NCBI GenBank assembly: GCA_937974415.1
Contig: CALJXB010000151.1
Coordinates: forward strand, 1 to 12,752
DNA length: 12,752 nt
Direction: 5' to 3'
Source: an uncultured Kiloniellales bacterium
GTDB taxonomy: Bacteria > Pseudomonadota > Alphaproteobacteria > Kiloniellales > JAKSDN01
Shown here: in pieces, positions 1-10,465 of the stretch
Numbering within the stretch: the first letter of the stretch is position 1
Layout of the letters: the number at the start of each line of letters is the position of its first letter
Notes under the pieces: model-generated
Database searches by the model: none
What the model was told of the DNA's origin: nothing
Seen by the model: only the letters and a program-made list of their open reading frames with translations
Program-made: the position numbers and the translations under genes

Positions 1-195
1 AAGGACATGCTGGCCTTCGAGACCCTCACCCTTGCGCCCTTCGACCGCGAACTGATAGACGCGGCCCTCTTGAACGCGGACGAGATCGCCTGGGTCGACG
101 CCTATCACACGAGGGTGCGCGAGACCATCGGCCCGCTGGTCGACGAAGAGACGGCCGCCTGGCTTGCCGGGGAGACCCGGCCGCTGAACGCCTGA
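1..195 (+). CDS. Xaa-Pro aminopeptidase (M24 family, aminopeptidase P type), C-terminal fragment
   Basis: This is the 3' end of a gene that begins before the window; the frame is open from base 1 and stops with TGA at 193-195. About 64 residues are visible. They match the C-terminal extension that follows the metallopeptidase core in bacterial and eukaryotic aminopeptidase P-like proteins: an FETLTLAPFDRELID segment, then an EIAWVDAYHTRVRE helix and a terminal TAAWLAGETRPL helix. The family removes an N-terminal residue preceding proline, using two metal ions in the pita-bread fold. None of the catalytic residues lies inside the window, so activity cannot be judged. It is the only plus-strand gene here and converges on the dehydratase gene. 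The family call is good; a gene symbol such as pepP would be a guess. Confidence 0.85.
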   Translation, partial: KDMLAFETLTLAPFDRELIDAALLNADEIAWVDAYHTRVRETIGPLVDEETAAWLAGETRPLNA

Positions 196-205
196 GAGCG
201 TTCAG
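184..205 (+). terminator. Short hairpin over the stop codon of the aminopeptidase gene
   Basis: An 8-bp perfect stem (CTGAACGC at 184-191, GCGTTCAG at 198-205) encloses a 6-nt loop that contains the TGA stop. No U-run follows, so it is at best a weak intrinsic terminator or a 3'-end stabiliser. The structure is seen directly; the function is inferred. Confidence 0.3.
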
Positions 206-216
206 GAGGTTATTGA

Positions 217-288
217 TCGGCCCACATCCCCTCCCGTCCACCCAATGCCATTGTATGCTGTGGGTGGACGGGAGGGGATGTGGCCCGA
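217..288. repeat. Long perfect inverted repeat between convergent genes, possible bidirectional terminator
   Basis: The arms 222-244 and 261-283 are exact reverse complements over 23 bp, around a 16-nt loop (245-260). After one C-C mismatch (221/284), four more pairs extend the stem to 217-220 and 285-288. The element sits in the 119-bp gap between the convergent aminopeptidase and dehydratase genes, so a transcript from either side would fold into a very stable hairpin. Neither strand has a T-tract after the stem, so it is not a textbook rho-independent terminator. It may be a bidirectional 3'-end element, or one copy of a dispersed palindromic repeat of the REP/MITE type. Nothing else was found in the gap. 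Confidence 0.8.
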
Positions 289-314
289 GGCAGAGACTTA
301 GCGAAGCGATGATG

Positions 315-5082
<4,768 letters not shown>

Positions 5083-5096
5083 TCAGGCTCTTGCCC

Positions 5097-5936
5097 TCAG
5101 AAAACGGAGTCCCAGGTGCGCGAAATCCACCCCTGGTCGCTTTCCTCGTCGGGCATGACATCGACGCCGGTGAGAAGGGCGTAGCTGTCGGCATACCACT
5201 CGCTGCCCGGATAGTTGAAGCCGAGCACGGCGGCATTGGCCTGCGCCTCCTCGACCACGCCGAGGGCGAGATAGGCCTCGACCAGGCGATGGAGCGCCTC
5301 GGGCACATGGGTTGTCGTCTCGTAGTTCTTGATGACGGTGCGAAAGCGGTTGATGGCCGCGAGGTAATCCTGTTGCGCCAGATAGAACCGTCCGATGGAC
5401 ATGTGCTTGCCGGCCAGGTGGTCGCGGGTCAGGTCCATCTTGAAGCGGGCGTCGCGGGAATATTTGCTGTCGGGGAACCGGCGGGCGACGTCGTCCAGGT
5501 TCTCCAGCGCCAGGCGGGTCATCTTCTGGTCGCGCTCGACGTCGGAAATCTGCTCGTAATAGCTGATGCCGCGCAGATAGTAGGCGTAGGCGATGTCCGT
5601 GTGGCCGGGATGTAGCTGGATGAAACGGTCCAGGGTGTTGATCGCCTCATCGTATTTGCTGTCCTGGTACTGGGCGAAGGCGGCCATCAACTGGGCCTTG
5701 GAGGCCCAGGCGGAATAGGGGTGCTGGCGCTCGACCTCGTCGAACAGCCGCGCCGACTCCTCATAGTTCTCAAGGTAGAGCTGATTGAGTGCGCCGTTAT
5801 AGAGCTCTTCGACGGGCCGCTCGACGTAAACCGGCTGTTCGTCGTCGCCGCAGCCGACCAAAGCCAGGGCTAGGAGGCCGGCCGTCATCAGGCGGCAGAG
5901 CAGGGGGCGGAGCGCTATACGCGGGACGGACGGCAT
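5097..5936 (-). CDS. bamD: Outer membrane protein assembly factor BamD (ComL lipoprotein)
   Basis: BamD is the essential periplasmic lipoprotein of the BAM complex; it works with BamA to fold beta-barrel proteins into the outer membrane. The 279-residue product starts with a basic n-region and a hydrophobic h-region ending in the lipobox LVGC, so the lipidated cysteine is C29 and the mature protein begins CGDDEQP. TPR-like repeats follow: ELYNGALNQLYLENYEESARLFDEV around 44-68, YDEAINTLDRFIQLHPG around 95-111, then the DVARRFPDSKYSRDA segment typical of BamD near 149-163. The C-terminus WISRTWDSVF is the usual alphaproteobacterial ending. An internal ATG (codon 17) lacks a Shine-Dalgarno and would remove the basic n-region, so the upstream start is preferred. 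A candidate promoter lies 55-83 bp upstream. Confidence 0.96.
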   Translation of the reverse strand: MPSVPRIALRPLLCRLMTAGLLALALVGCGDDEQPVYVERPVEELYNGALNQLYLENYEESARLFDEVERQHPYSAWASKAQLMAAFAQYQDSKYDEAINTLDRFIQLHPGHTDIAYAYYLRGISYYEQISDVERDQKMTRLALENLDDVARRFPDSKYSRDARFKMDLTRDHLAGKHMSIGRFYLAQQDYLAAINRFRTVIKNYETTTHVPEALHRLVEAYLALGVVEEAQANAAVLGFNYPGSEWYADSYALLTGVDVMPDEESDQGWISRTWDSVF

Positions 5937-6080
5937 GGTCGGTTCGGCTCCAGCGCCTTGAAGTGAGCGAATCGGCTTGCTTCGAGGCAGACTATAGGTC
6001 CTCGCTCGTTGCTCCTCAAGGCGTCCGCGCGGGAGTCTTCGAGCGTGCGGTGCGCTTGAGTTTCGAGGTGGCAGGGGCGC
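5937..6080 (-). other. 144-bp gap between the lpxC-like gene and bamD
   Basis: This gap holds the bamD promoter candidate (listed separately) and an untranslated leader. I see no convincing terminator hairpin for the lpxC-like transcript and no small reading frame with a good ribosome binding site. Readthrough from ftsZ and the lpxC-like gene into bamD therefore remains possible alongside initiation within the gap. Confidence 0.5.
5991..6019 (-). promoter_or_regulatory. Candidate sigma70-type promoter for bamD-recN-ligA
   Basis: Read on the minus strand, a -35-like TTGAGG (6019-6014) is separated by exactly 17 nt from a -10-like TATAGT (5996-5991). Transcription would start near 5984, leaving a leader of roughly 50 nt before the bamD ATG. 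Each hexamer matches the consensus at four of six positions or better. This AT-containing -10 stands out in very GC-rich surroundings. It is a sequence-only prediction. Confidence 0.5.
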
Positions 6081-7025
6081 TCAGGCGCCGACTGCGGCCG
6101 TCTTTTCGACTGCTTCGGCCGGCTCTTGAATTTCGGCCGCTCCGGGCCGGGTCACATTGCTCCACGACCAGGCATCGGTTTTGCTGAATAGCTTTTCCAG
6201 CAGGCGAATCGTCATGCCCCGCGTCGCGCGACGGGCCGTCGCCAAGCCGATGATCGGAGCGCCGGCCAGGTAGAGGTTGCCGATCATGCATTGCACTTCT
6301 TGGCGCGCGAACTCGTTGGCGAAACGCAAGGGGCGATCGTCGGCTATCCTGTCGCCGAGAACGGTGACGGCGTTGTCGGGGCGGCCGTCTTGGCTCTCGG
6401 TGTCTTCCGTCAGCTCGAGGAAATCGAAGTATCGCGCGCGCGAGACCTCTCGTTTGTAGGTTTGTTTGTCCAGCGTGACGGCCCAGGATTGCCGGCCGAC
6501 GGCTGCGGCGCGGCCCTCGCATGCGACGTCGAGGGTGAGTCCCGGCCCCGGCGACAGCGTGACCGATCCCTGCTTCTCGCTGAGCCGAATTGGACTGTGG
6601 ATTTCGAGGGCACGCCGGGGGGCGTCCTGCACGGCGCTGCCGGCGCACTCCAAGAGAAAGACGAAGGGCGCCGCACTGCCGTCCATGGCCGGGACCTCGA
6701 GGCCGTCCAGCTCGATCATGGCATTGTCGATCGCGCAGCCCGAGAGCGCCGACATGAGAGGCTCGATGCCGGCGACCTCCACGCCGCTTTCGCTGACCAG
6801 TTTCGTGGCCGCGTCGTCGGCGGCCGCGTTTTCCCAGGTGGCGGAGATCCATGGCCGATGAGCGAGATCGATCCGCGAGAAAACGATCCCGAGGTCTGGT
6901 GGGGCTGGTCTCAGTGTCATGGCGACTCTCGCTCCGCTGTGCCGGCCGACGCCGGAGCAATGAATCGCGTTCTTCAGTGTGCGTTGAGAAACGCCGGGCG
7001 AAGACGCTGCATCGGTTTTTTCCAT
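6081..7025 (-). CDS. LpxC-like protein lacking the zinc and catalytic residues (putative pseudoenzyme)
   Basis: This gene occupies the usual lpxC slot between ftsZ and bamD. It encodes 314 residues, close to the family's roughly 305. Fold motifs of UDP-3-O-acyl-GlcNAc deacetylase are clear: QRTLKNAIHCSGVGRHSG (14-31), LRPAPPDLGIVF (38-49), EVPAMDGSAAPFVFLL (110-125), REVSRARYF (192-200), IGNLYL (248-253) and DAWSW near 284. The active site is gone. The zinc ligand in the family's EHLLSA motif is P89 (EPLMSA); the HKxxD motif reads QEVQC, so H238 becomes Q242 and D242 becomes C246; D246 becomes N250, K239 becomes E243, and the SGHA loop carrying H265 reads TRGM. Only the glutamate (E88) matching E. 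coli E78 survives. The frame is intact. The ATG at 7025 was chosen because homology starts soon after it; upstream in-frame starts (ATG 7073, TTG 7175) would add non-conserved sequence. Homology is certain from motifs; loss of deacetylase activity is a strong inference; any new role is unknown. Confidence 0.85.
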   Translation of the reverse strand: MEKTDAASSPGVSQRTLKNAIHCSGVGRHSGARVAMTLRPAPPDLGIVFSRIDLAHRPWISATWENAAADDAATKLVSESGVEVAGIEPLMSALSGCAIDNAMIELDGLEVPAMDGSAAPFVFLLECAGSAVQDAPRRALEIHSPIRLSEKQGSVTLSPGPGLTLDVACEGRAAAVGRQSWAVTLDKQTYKREVSRARYFDFLELTEDTESQDGRPDNAVTVLGDRIADDRPLRFANEFARQEVQCMIGNLYLAGAPIIGLATARRATRGMTIRLLEKLFSKTDAWSWSNVTRPGAAEIQEPAEAVEKTAAVGA

Positions 7026-7054
7026 CAGGTCGTCTCGCTTTGGGTTGGCCCGAT

Positions 7055-7086
7055 GCCTGGTGCCGGTATGCATTCCGGCACCAGGC
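7055..7086. repeat. 12-bp perfect inverted repeat upstream of the lpxC-like gene
   Basis: The arms 7055-7066 (GCCTGGTGCCGG) and 7075-7086 (CCGGCACCAGGC) pair perfectly around an 8-nt loop that contains the palindrome ATGCAT. It lies 30 bp before the chosen start of the lpxC-like gene. No T-run follows on either strand. An in-frame ATG (7073) sits in the loop. It could be an operator dyad, or an RNA hairpin that acts in termination or translation control. Confidence 0.65.
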
Positions 7087-7119
7087 TCTCGGCCGCCATT
7101 AGGATGAGGTTTCGGAGCG

Positions 7120-7150
7120 CTCAATCCACCTTTGCATGCCCTGGATTGAG
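7120..7150. repeat. 9-bp inverted repeat downstream of ftsZ
   Basis: The arms CTCAATCCA (7120-7128) and TGGATTGAG (7142-7150) are perfectly complementary around a 13-nt loop. It lies 55 bp after the ftsZ stop on the transcribed strand. There is no U-tract after the stem, so it is more likely an mRNA 3'-end or attenuation structure, or a protein-binding dyad, than a classical terminator. Confidence 0.45.
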
Positions 7151-7205
7151 ATCCCTCCTTGAACCTCGGCTGCAATTTGGTCCTGCAGTACCGGTATTCC
7201 TCCGA

Positions 7206-9047
7206 TCAGTTGGCCTGGCGGCGGAGGAAGGCCGGAATATCGAGGAGATCCTCTTCGCTCTGGCTGACTCCGACTCGTTCGGCGGGATCGAGGCCGGTCA
7301 GGCGAGGCTGGTTGACCGCCGGTTCCGTTTTGGCCGCCGCCGGTCTCTGCCCGGCCGGCGCCGGCGCTGCCGGCTGGCCCGCGGCCGCCGCCTGCTTCAC
7401 CGGAGCCGCGACGGGAGCGCCATCGGCCTGCGCTGGGGCCGGTGCGGCCCTGCGGGGCGCCGGGGCTTGACGCGGCTGAGCGGTTTGGCGTGCCCTGGCC
7501 GGGCTGGCGGCCTCGGCTCGCGGCGCTCTGCGCTCCTGTTCCGGCTCACCGGTGCTTTGGGTGGCCTCGTGGAAGGCCCGCGCCGCACCGGTCACTTTTG
7601 CCAGCAGGCCTTGGGCCTTTCTGGGTGCGGCCGTGTCAGCCTCGTCCGCCGGGGCCGGAACGCGCCGTTGGCCGCTGTTGGCCAACTCGGCCGCCGCGAA
7701 GGGATCCGCATAATCGGCCTGGGCGGCGGTTTGCGGTGCGGGCTGAGCCTGCACCTCCGCGGCCGGCGGCGCGATGAAGCTGTCCTCGGCAGGCTCCGGG
7801 AACTCGAGGCCGCTGTCGCTTTCGGGCTCGCCCGCCTCGGGCAGCGGCTCTTCTGCCAGCTTGGCCTCGATTTCCTCGGGCGCCATCGGCACGGGATCCG
7901 CGCTCGCGTAGGCCACTTCTTCGGCCGCTTCTTCGGCCAGTTCTTCAACAAGCGCTTCACCGGTCAGCTCGGCCCCCTCCGCAGTGATCGCACCGGTCGC
8001 GGGACCGCCGGACGCACGCGCCGCGCGGGCGGCACTGCTCACCAGGCTGAGCGAAACCGGCCGCGGATGGGCGGCCGCCTCGGTGTCGATCCCGGTCGCC
8101 ACGACGGAAACGCGCATGCGGCCGCTCATCTCCTGCTCGAAGGTCGAGCCGAAGATGATGTTGGCGTCAGGGTCGACCTCGTCGCGGATGCGATTGGCCG
8201 CTTCGTCGACCTCGAACAGGGTGAGGTCGTCTCCGCCAGTGATGTTGATCAGGACGCCGCGGGCGCCCTTCATGGAGACCTCGTCCAAGAGCGGATTTGA
8301 GATGGCCGCCTCGGCAGCCTCTATGGAGCGACGTTCGCTGTCCGCCTCCCCAGTGCCCATCATGGCTTTGCCCATTTCGCTCATGACGGCGCGAATATCG
8401 GCAAAATCCAGATTAATGAGGCCCGGCATGACGATCAGGTCCGTCACACCGCGCACACCGGCGTGGAGCACGTCGTCGGCCATCTTGAAGGCGTCGGCAA
8501 AGGTGGTCTTCTCGTTCGCCACCCGGAACAGGTTCTGATTGGGAATGATGATCAGGGTGTCGGCATATTCCTGCAGATCGGTGAGCCCGGCCTCGGCGAT
8601 CTGCATGCGGTGGATGCCCTCGAACTGGAACGGCTTGGTGCAGACGCCGACGGTCAGGATGCCGGCTTCGCGGGTCGCCCGGGCGATGACGGGAGCCGCG
8701 CCCGTGCCGGTGCCGCCGCCCATGCCGGCGGCGATGAAGACCATGTTGACGCCCTCCAGGGCGGCAAGGATCTCGTCCATGGCCTCTTCGGCGGCGGCGC
8801 GGCCGACCTCCGGCTGGGAGCCGGCGCCCAGGCCCTGGGTGATGTGCCGGCCGATCTGCACCGTGTGCTCGCAGAGCGACAGGTTGAGCGCCTGGGAGTC
8901 GGTGTTGGCGACCAGGAAGTCGACGCCCTCCAGGTTCGCCTGGATCATGTTGTTGACGGCGTTGCCGCCGGCGCCGCCGACGCCGATGACGGTAATCTTG
9001 GGAGTTAATTGACTTTCCGAAACCGGAAGATCGAGCTTCAATGCCAT
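7206..9047 (-). CDS. ftsZ: Cell division GTPase FtsZ with a very long C-terminal linker
   Basis: FtsZ is the tubulin-like GTPase that polymerises into the Z-ring at midcell. The nucleotide-binding core spans about 15-325. It has [12 protein letters not shown] near 23-34, the tubulin signature GGGTGTG at 110-116, TKPFQFEG at 137-144 and the T7 synergy loop NLDFAD at 212-217 with D214 and D217. The protein is 613 residues, far longer than the 383 of E. coli, because of a roughly 270-residue disordered linker (about 326-596). This linker is first acidic (about 360-425) and then Pro/Ala/Arg-rich (about 505-575), with a short amphipathic [13 protein letters not shown] segment at 480-492. The conserved C-terminal peptide [11 protein letters not shown], which binds FtsA and other partners, is at 600-610. 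A strong AGGAGG precedes the ATG by five bases. Translation must be efficient, as expected for the most abundant divisome protein. Confidence 0.98.
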   Translation of the reverse strand: MALKLDLPVSESQLTPKITVIGVGGAGGNAVNNMIQANLEGVDFLVANTDSQALNLSLCEHTVQIGRHITQGLGAGSQPEVGRAAAEEAMDEILAALEGVNMVFIAAGMGGGTGTGAAPVIARATREAGILTVGVCTKPFQFEGIHRMQIAEAGLTDLQEYADTLIIIPNQNLFRVANEKTTFADAFKMADDVLHAGVRGVTDLIVMPGLINLDFADIRAVMSEMGKAMMGTGEADSERRSIEAAEAAISNPLLDEVSMKGARGVLINITGGDDLTLFEVDEAANRIRDEVDPDANIIFGSTFEQEMSGRMRVSVVATGIDTEAAAHPRPVSLSLVSSAARAARASGGPATGAITAEGAELTGEALVEELAEEAAEEVAYASADPVPMAPEEIEAKLAEEPLPEAGEPESDSGLEFPEPAEDSFIAPPAAEVQAQPAPQTAAQADYADPFAAAELANSGQRRVPAPADEADTAAPRKAQGLLAKVTGAARAFHEATQSTGEPEQERRAPRAEAASPARARQTAQPRQAPAPRRAAPAPAQADGAPVAAPVKQAAAAGQPAAPAPAGQRPAAAKTEPAVNQPRLTGLDPAERVGVSQSEEDLLDIPAFLRRQAN

Positions 9048-9052
9048 TCTCG

Positions 9053-9058
9053 CCTCCT
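9053..9058 (-). promoter_or_regulatory. Strong Shine-Dalgarno of ftsZ
   Basis: AGGAGG, five bases before the ftsZ ATG, is the closest match to the anti-Shine-Dalgarno consensus at a proper distance in the window. The ftsA, ligA and lpxC-like starts have much weaker sites. This fixes the ftsZ start and fits higher FtsZ than FtsA synthesis. Confidence 0.85.
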
Positions 9059-9075
9059 AATGGCTATGCAAAGGG

Positions 9076-9094
9076 CTCCCGCGATCGGCGGGAG
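9076..9094 (-). repeat. Hairpin before the ftsZ ribosome binding site
   Basis: A 7-bp perfect stem (CTCCCGC at 9076-9082, GCGGGAG at 9088-9094) with a 5-nt loop lies in the ftsA-ftsZ gap, about 17 nt upstream of the ftsZ Shine-Dalgarno on the transcribed strand. It could be a processing or stability element of the ftsZ mRNA. Confidence 0.5.
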
Positions 9095-9100
9095 GGGCAG

Positions 9101-9126
9101 GGTGTCCCGAGGCGGTCGGGACCACC
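9101..9126 (-). repeat. Second hairpin in the ftsA-ftsZ gap
   Basis: GTCCCGA (9104-9110) pairs perfectly with TCGGGAC (9116-9122) around a GGCGG loop. Past one bulged C (9123), GGT (9101-9103) pairs with ACC (9124-9126), making a 10-bp stem. It starts 12 bp after the ftsA stop on the transcribed strand. With the neighbouring hairpin it fills most of the 91-bp gap. No U-run follows. Confidence 0.5.
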
Positions 9127-9138
9127 GGGTCGAAGCGG

Positions 9139-10422
9139 TCAAAAGTGTTCACGAAACCAACCTCCGAGACGGCCGACCAAGCCGTCCGGCTGCGGGGACT
9201 CGACAAACTCTTCCTCCAGGGATGGCGCTTCCACATCGTGGTCGTCGGTCATCGCGTAGGCGATGAGGCCGGCGCTGGTCGCGTAGGCCGGGCCGGCAGT
9301 GGCCTCGGCCAGGCCGCGCAGGCGCGCCGGTCGCCCGACACGGACTTGCTTGTCGAGAATGAGGGCGGCCAGGTCGCGCAGGCCCGGCAGCTGGCTGGCG
9401 CCGCCGGTCAAGACGACCCGGCGCCCGGCCACCTTGTCGAAGCCGCTGGTCTCGACCCGCGAGCGGACCAGCTCGAGGATCTCCTCCATGCGCGGCTGGA
9501 TGATCCCAACCAGTAGGGAGCGCGGCACCTGATGGGGCGTGCCGCCGTCGTCCTCGCCGACCTGGGGAACGTCGATGTATTCCCGGTCGTCCGCGGCCAC
9601 CGTCATGGCGTGGCCGAACAGGGTCTTCATGCGCTCGGCGTCGGCGATCGGCGTCGACAGGCCGCGGGCGATGTCGTTGGTGACATGCAGGCCGCCGACC
9701 TGCAGCACGTCGGTGAAGATCACATTGCCGCCTAGGAACACGGCGATGGAGGTGGTGCCGCCGCCCATGTCGATGACGGTTGCGCCCAGTTCCGATTCGT
9801 CGGGCGCCAGGGTTGCCAGGCCGGAGGCGTAGGGGGAAACCACGAACCCGGCGACGTCGAGGTGGCAGCGCTCGATACAGGTGCTGAGGTTGCGCACCGG
9901 CCCGTTGCCGGCGGTCACCAGATGCATGTTCACGCCGAGGCGCTCGCCGAACATGCCGCGCGGATCGCGAATGCCGGAGCTGCCGTCGATGGTATAGCTG
10001 GTCGGAATCGAATGGACGAGCTGGCGGCCCCGAGAGGTCTCGCCGGTGACGCTCTCGGACTCGAAGCCCTGGGAAAGCGCGCGGCGCAGGTCCGCGTCGC
10101 CGACTTCATGGCCGGCGATCGACACCTCGACGGCCATGGAGAAGGACAAGGGGAGCCCGCCCGAAAGGTTGACGATCACCGATTCGACCGCTTCGCCGGC
10201 CATGTGCTCGGCGGCGTGAACCGCGTTCATGATGGCGTTTTGCGTGGCTTCCATATCGACCACCGCGCCGCATTTTACGCCGCGGCTGGCCTGCTGGCCT
10301 ATGCCGACCACCTTCGGCAGCCGTCCCTGTTCCAGCTCGGCGATGAAGCAGCAGATCTTGCTGCTGCCCACATCGAGGGCGGCAACGCGGTTGTTGCGGG
10401 TTCGCGCCAGGGGCTTCTTCAT
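9139..10422 (-). CDS. ftsA: Cell division protein FtsA (actin-like membrane tether)
   Basis: FtsA is the actin-fold protein that anchors FtsZ filaments to the inner membrane and recruits later divisome proteins. The 427-residue product has the phosphate-1 motif ALDVGSSK at 15-22, an SHS2-type 1C subdomain around 90-170, the phosphate-2 motif VIDMGGGTTSIAVF at 216-229 and the adenosine motif VVLTGGASQLPG at 336-347. After a variable acidic tail it ends in the amphipathic membrane-targeting helix GLVGRLGGWFREHF (414-427). The ATG has only a weak upstream GAGG, about 14 nt away. The gene lies 43 bp after ftsQ and 91 bp before ftsZ, the standard alphaproteobacterial order. All ATP-binding motifs are present. 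Confidence 0.97.
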   Translation of the reverse strand: MKKPLARTRNNRVAALDVGSSKICCFIAELEQGRLPKVVGIGQQASRGVKCGAVVDMEATQNAIMNAVHAAEHMAGEAVESVIVNLSGGLPLSFSMAVEVSIAGHEVGDADLRRALSQGFESESVTGETSRGRQLVHSIPTSYTIDGSSGIRDPRGMFGERLGVNMHLVTAGNGPVRNLSTCIERCHLDVAGFVVSPYASGLATLAPDESELGATVIDMGGGTTSIAVFLGGNVIFTDVLQVGGLHVTNDIARGLSTPIADAERMKTLFGHAMTVAADDREYIDVPQVGEDDGGTPHQVPRSLLVGIIQPRMEEILELVRSRVETSGFDKVAGRRVVLTGGASQLPGLRDLAALILDKQVRVGRPARLRGLAEATAGPAYATSAGLIAYAMTDDHDVEAPSLEEEFVESPQPDGLVGRLGGWFREHF

Positions 10423-10465
10423 GGTCGTCGGTTTTGCCTCTCTAAAGGGTCCGATCCGGGTTCCA

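Larger units (their letters stand above)
7026..7205 (-). promoter_or_regulatory. Structured leader between ftsZ and the lpxC-like gene
   Basis: This 180-nt gap is unusually long for the cluster and contains two perfect inverted repeats, listed separately. On the minus strand an AAGGAGG (7160-7154) has no start codon at normal spacing: the next ATG (7137) is 16 nt away and opens only a 12-codon frame. A weak promoter-like pair, TTGAGC (7147-7142 region) and TAATGG 17 nt on, is present but poor. The start of the lpxC-like gene itself has only a weak ribosome binding site. Confidence 0.4.

Noticed and set aside
6016..6960. A 314-codon minus-strand frame overlapping the lpxC-like gene, which might have suggested a frameshifted functional LpxC.
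   Set aside because: It is extremely Arg-rich and contains none of the missing LpxC motifs (EHLLSA, HKxxD, SGHA), so a frameshift does not restore the active site.
7102..7160. A 12-codon leader peptide starting at ATG 7137 behind AAGGAGG.
   Set aside because: The spacing of 16 nt is too long for efficient initiation, and the peptide shows no codon bias suggesting an attenuator.
7026..7175. An N-terminally extended start for the lpxC-like protein (TTG 7175 or ATG 7073).
   Set aside because: The added residues are not LpxC-like, the TTG lacks a suitable site, and the region carries the inverted repeats; the ATG at 7025 gives a normal family length.
6291..8300. A 669-codon plus-strand frame antisense to the lpxC-like gene and ftsZ.
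   Set aside because: It is antisense to two well-supported genes, its composition is typical of GC-rich antisense frames (Gly/Arg/Leu-rich), and there are no domain motifs or convincing ribosome binding site.
9114..9142. A TTGACC hexamer at the end of ftsA as a -35 box for an ftsZ promoter.
   Set aside because: At 17 nt spacing the -10 position reads CCGACC, far from consensus; no acceptable -10 was found.
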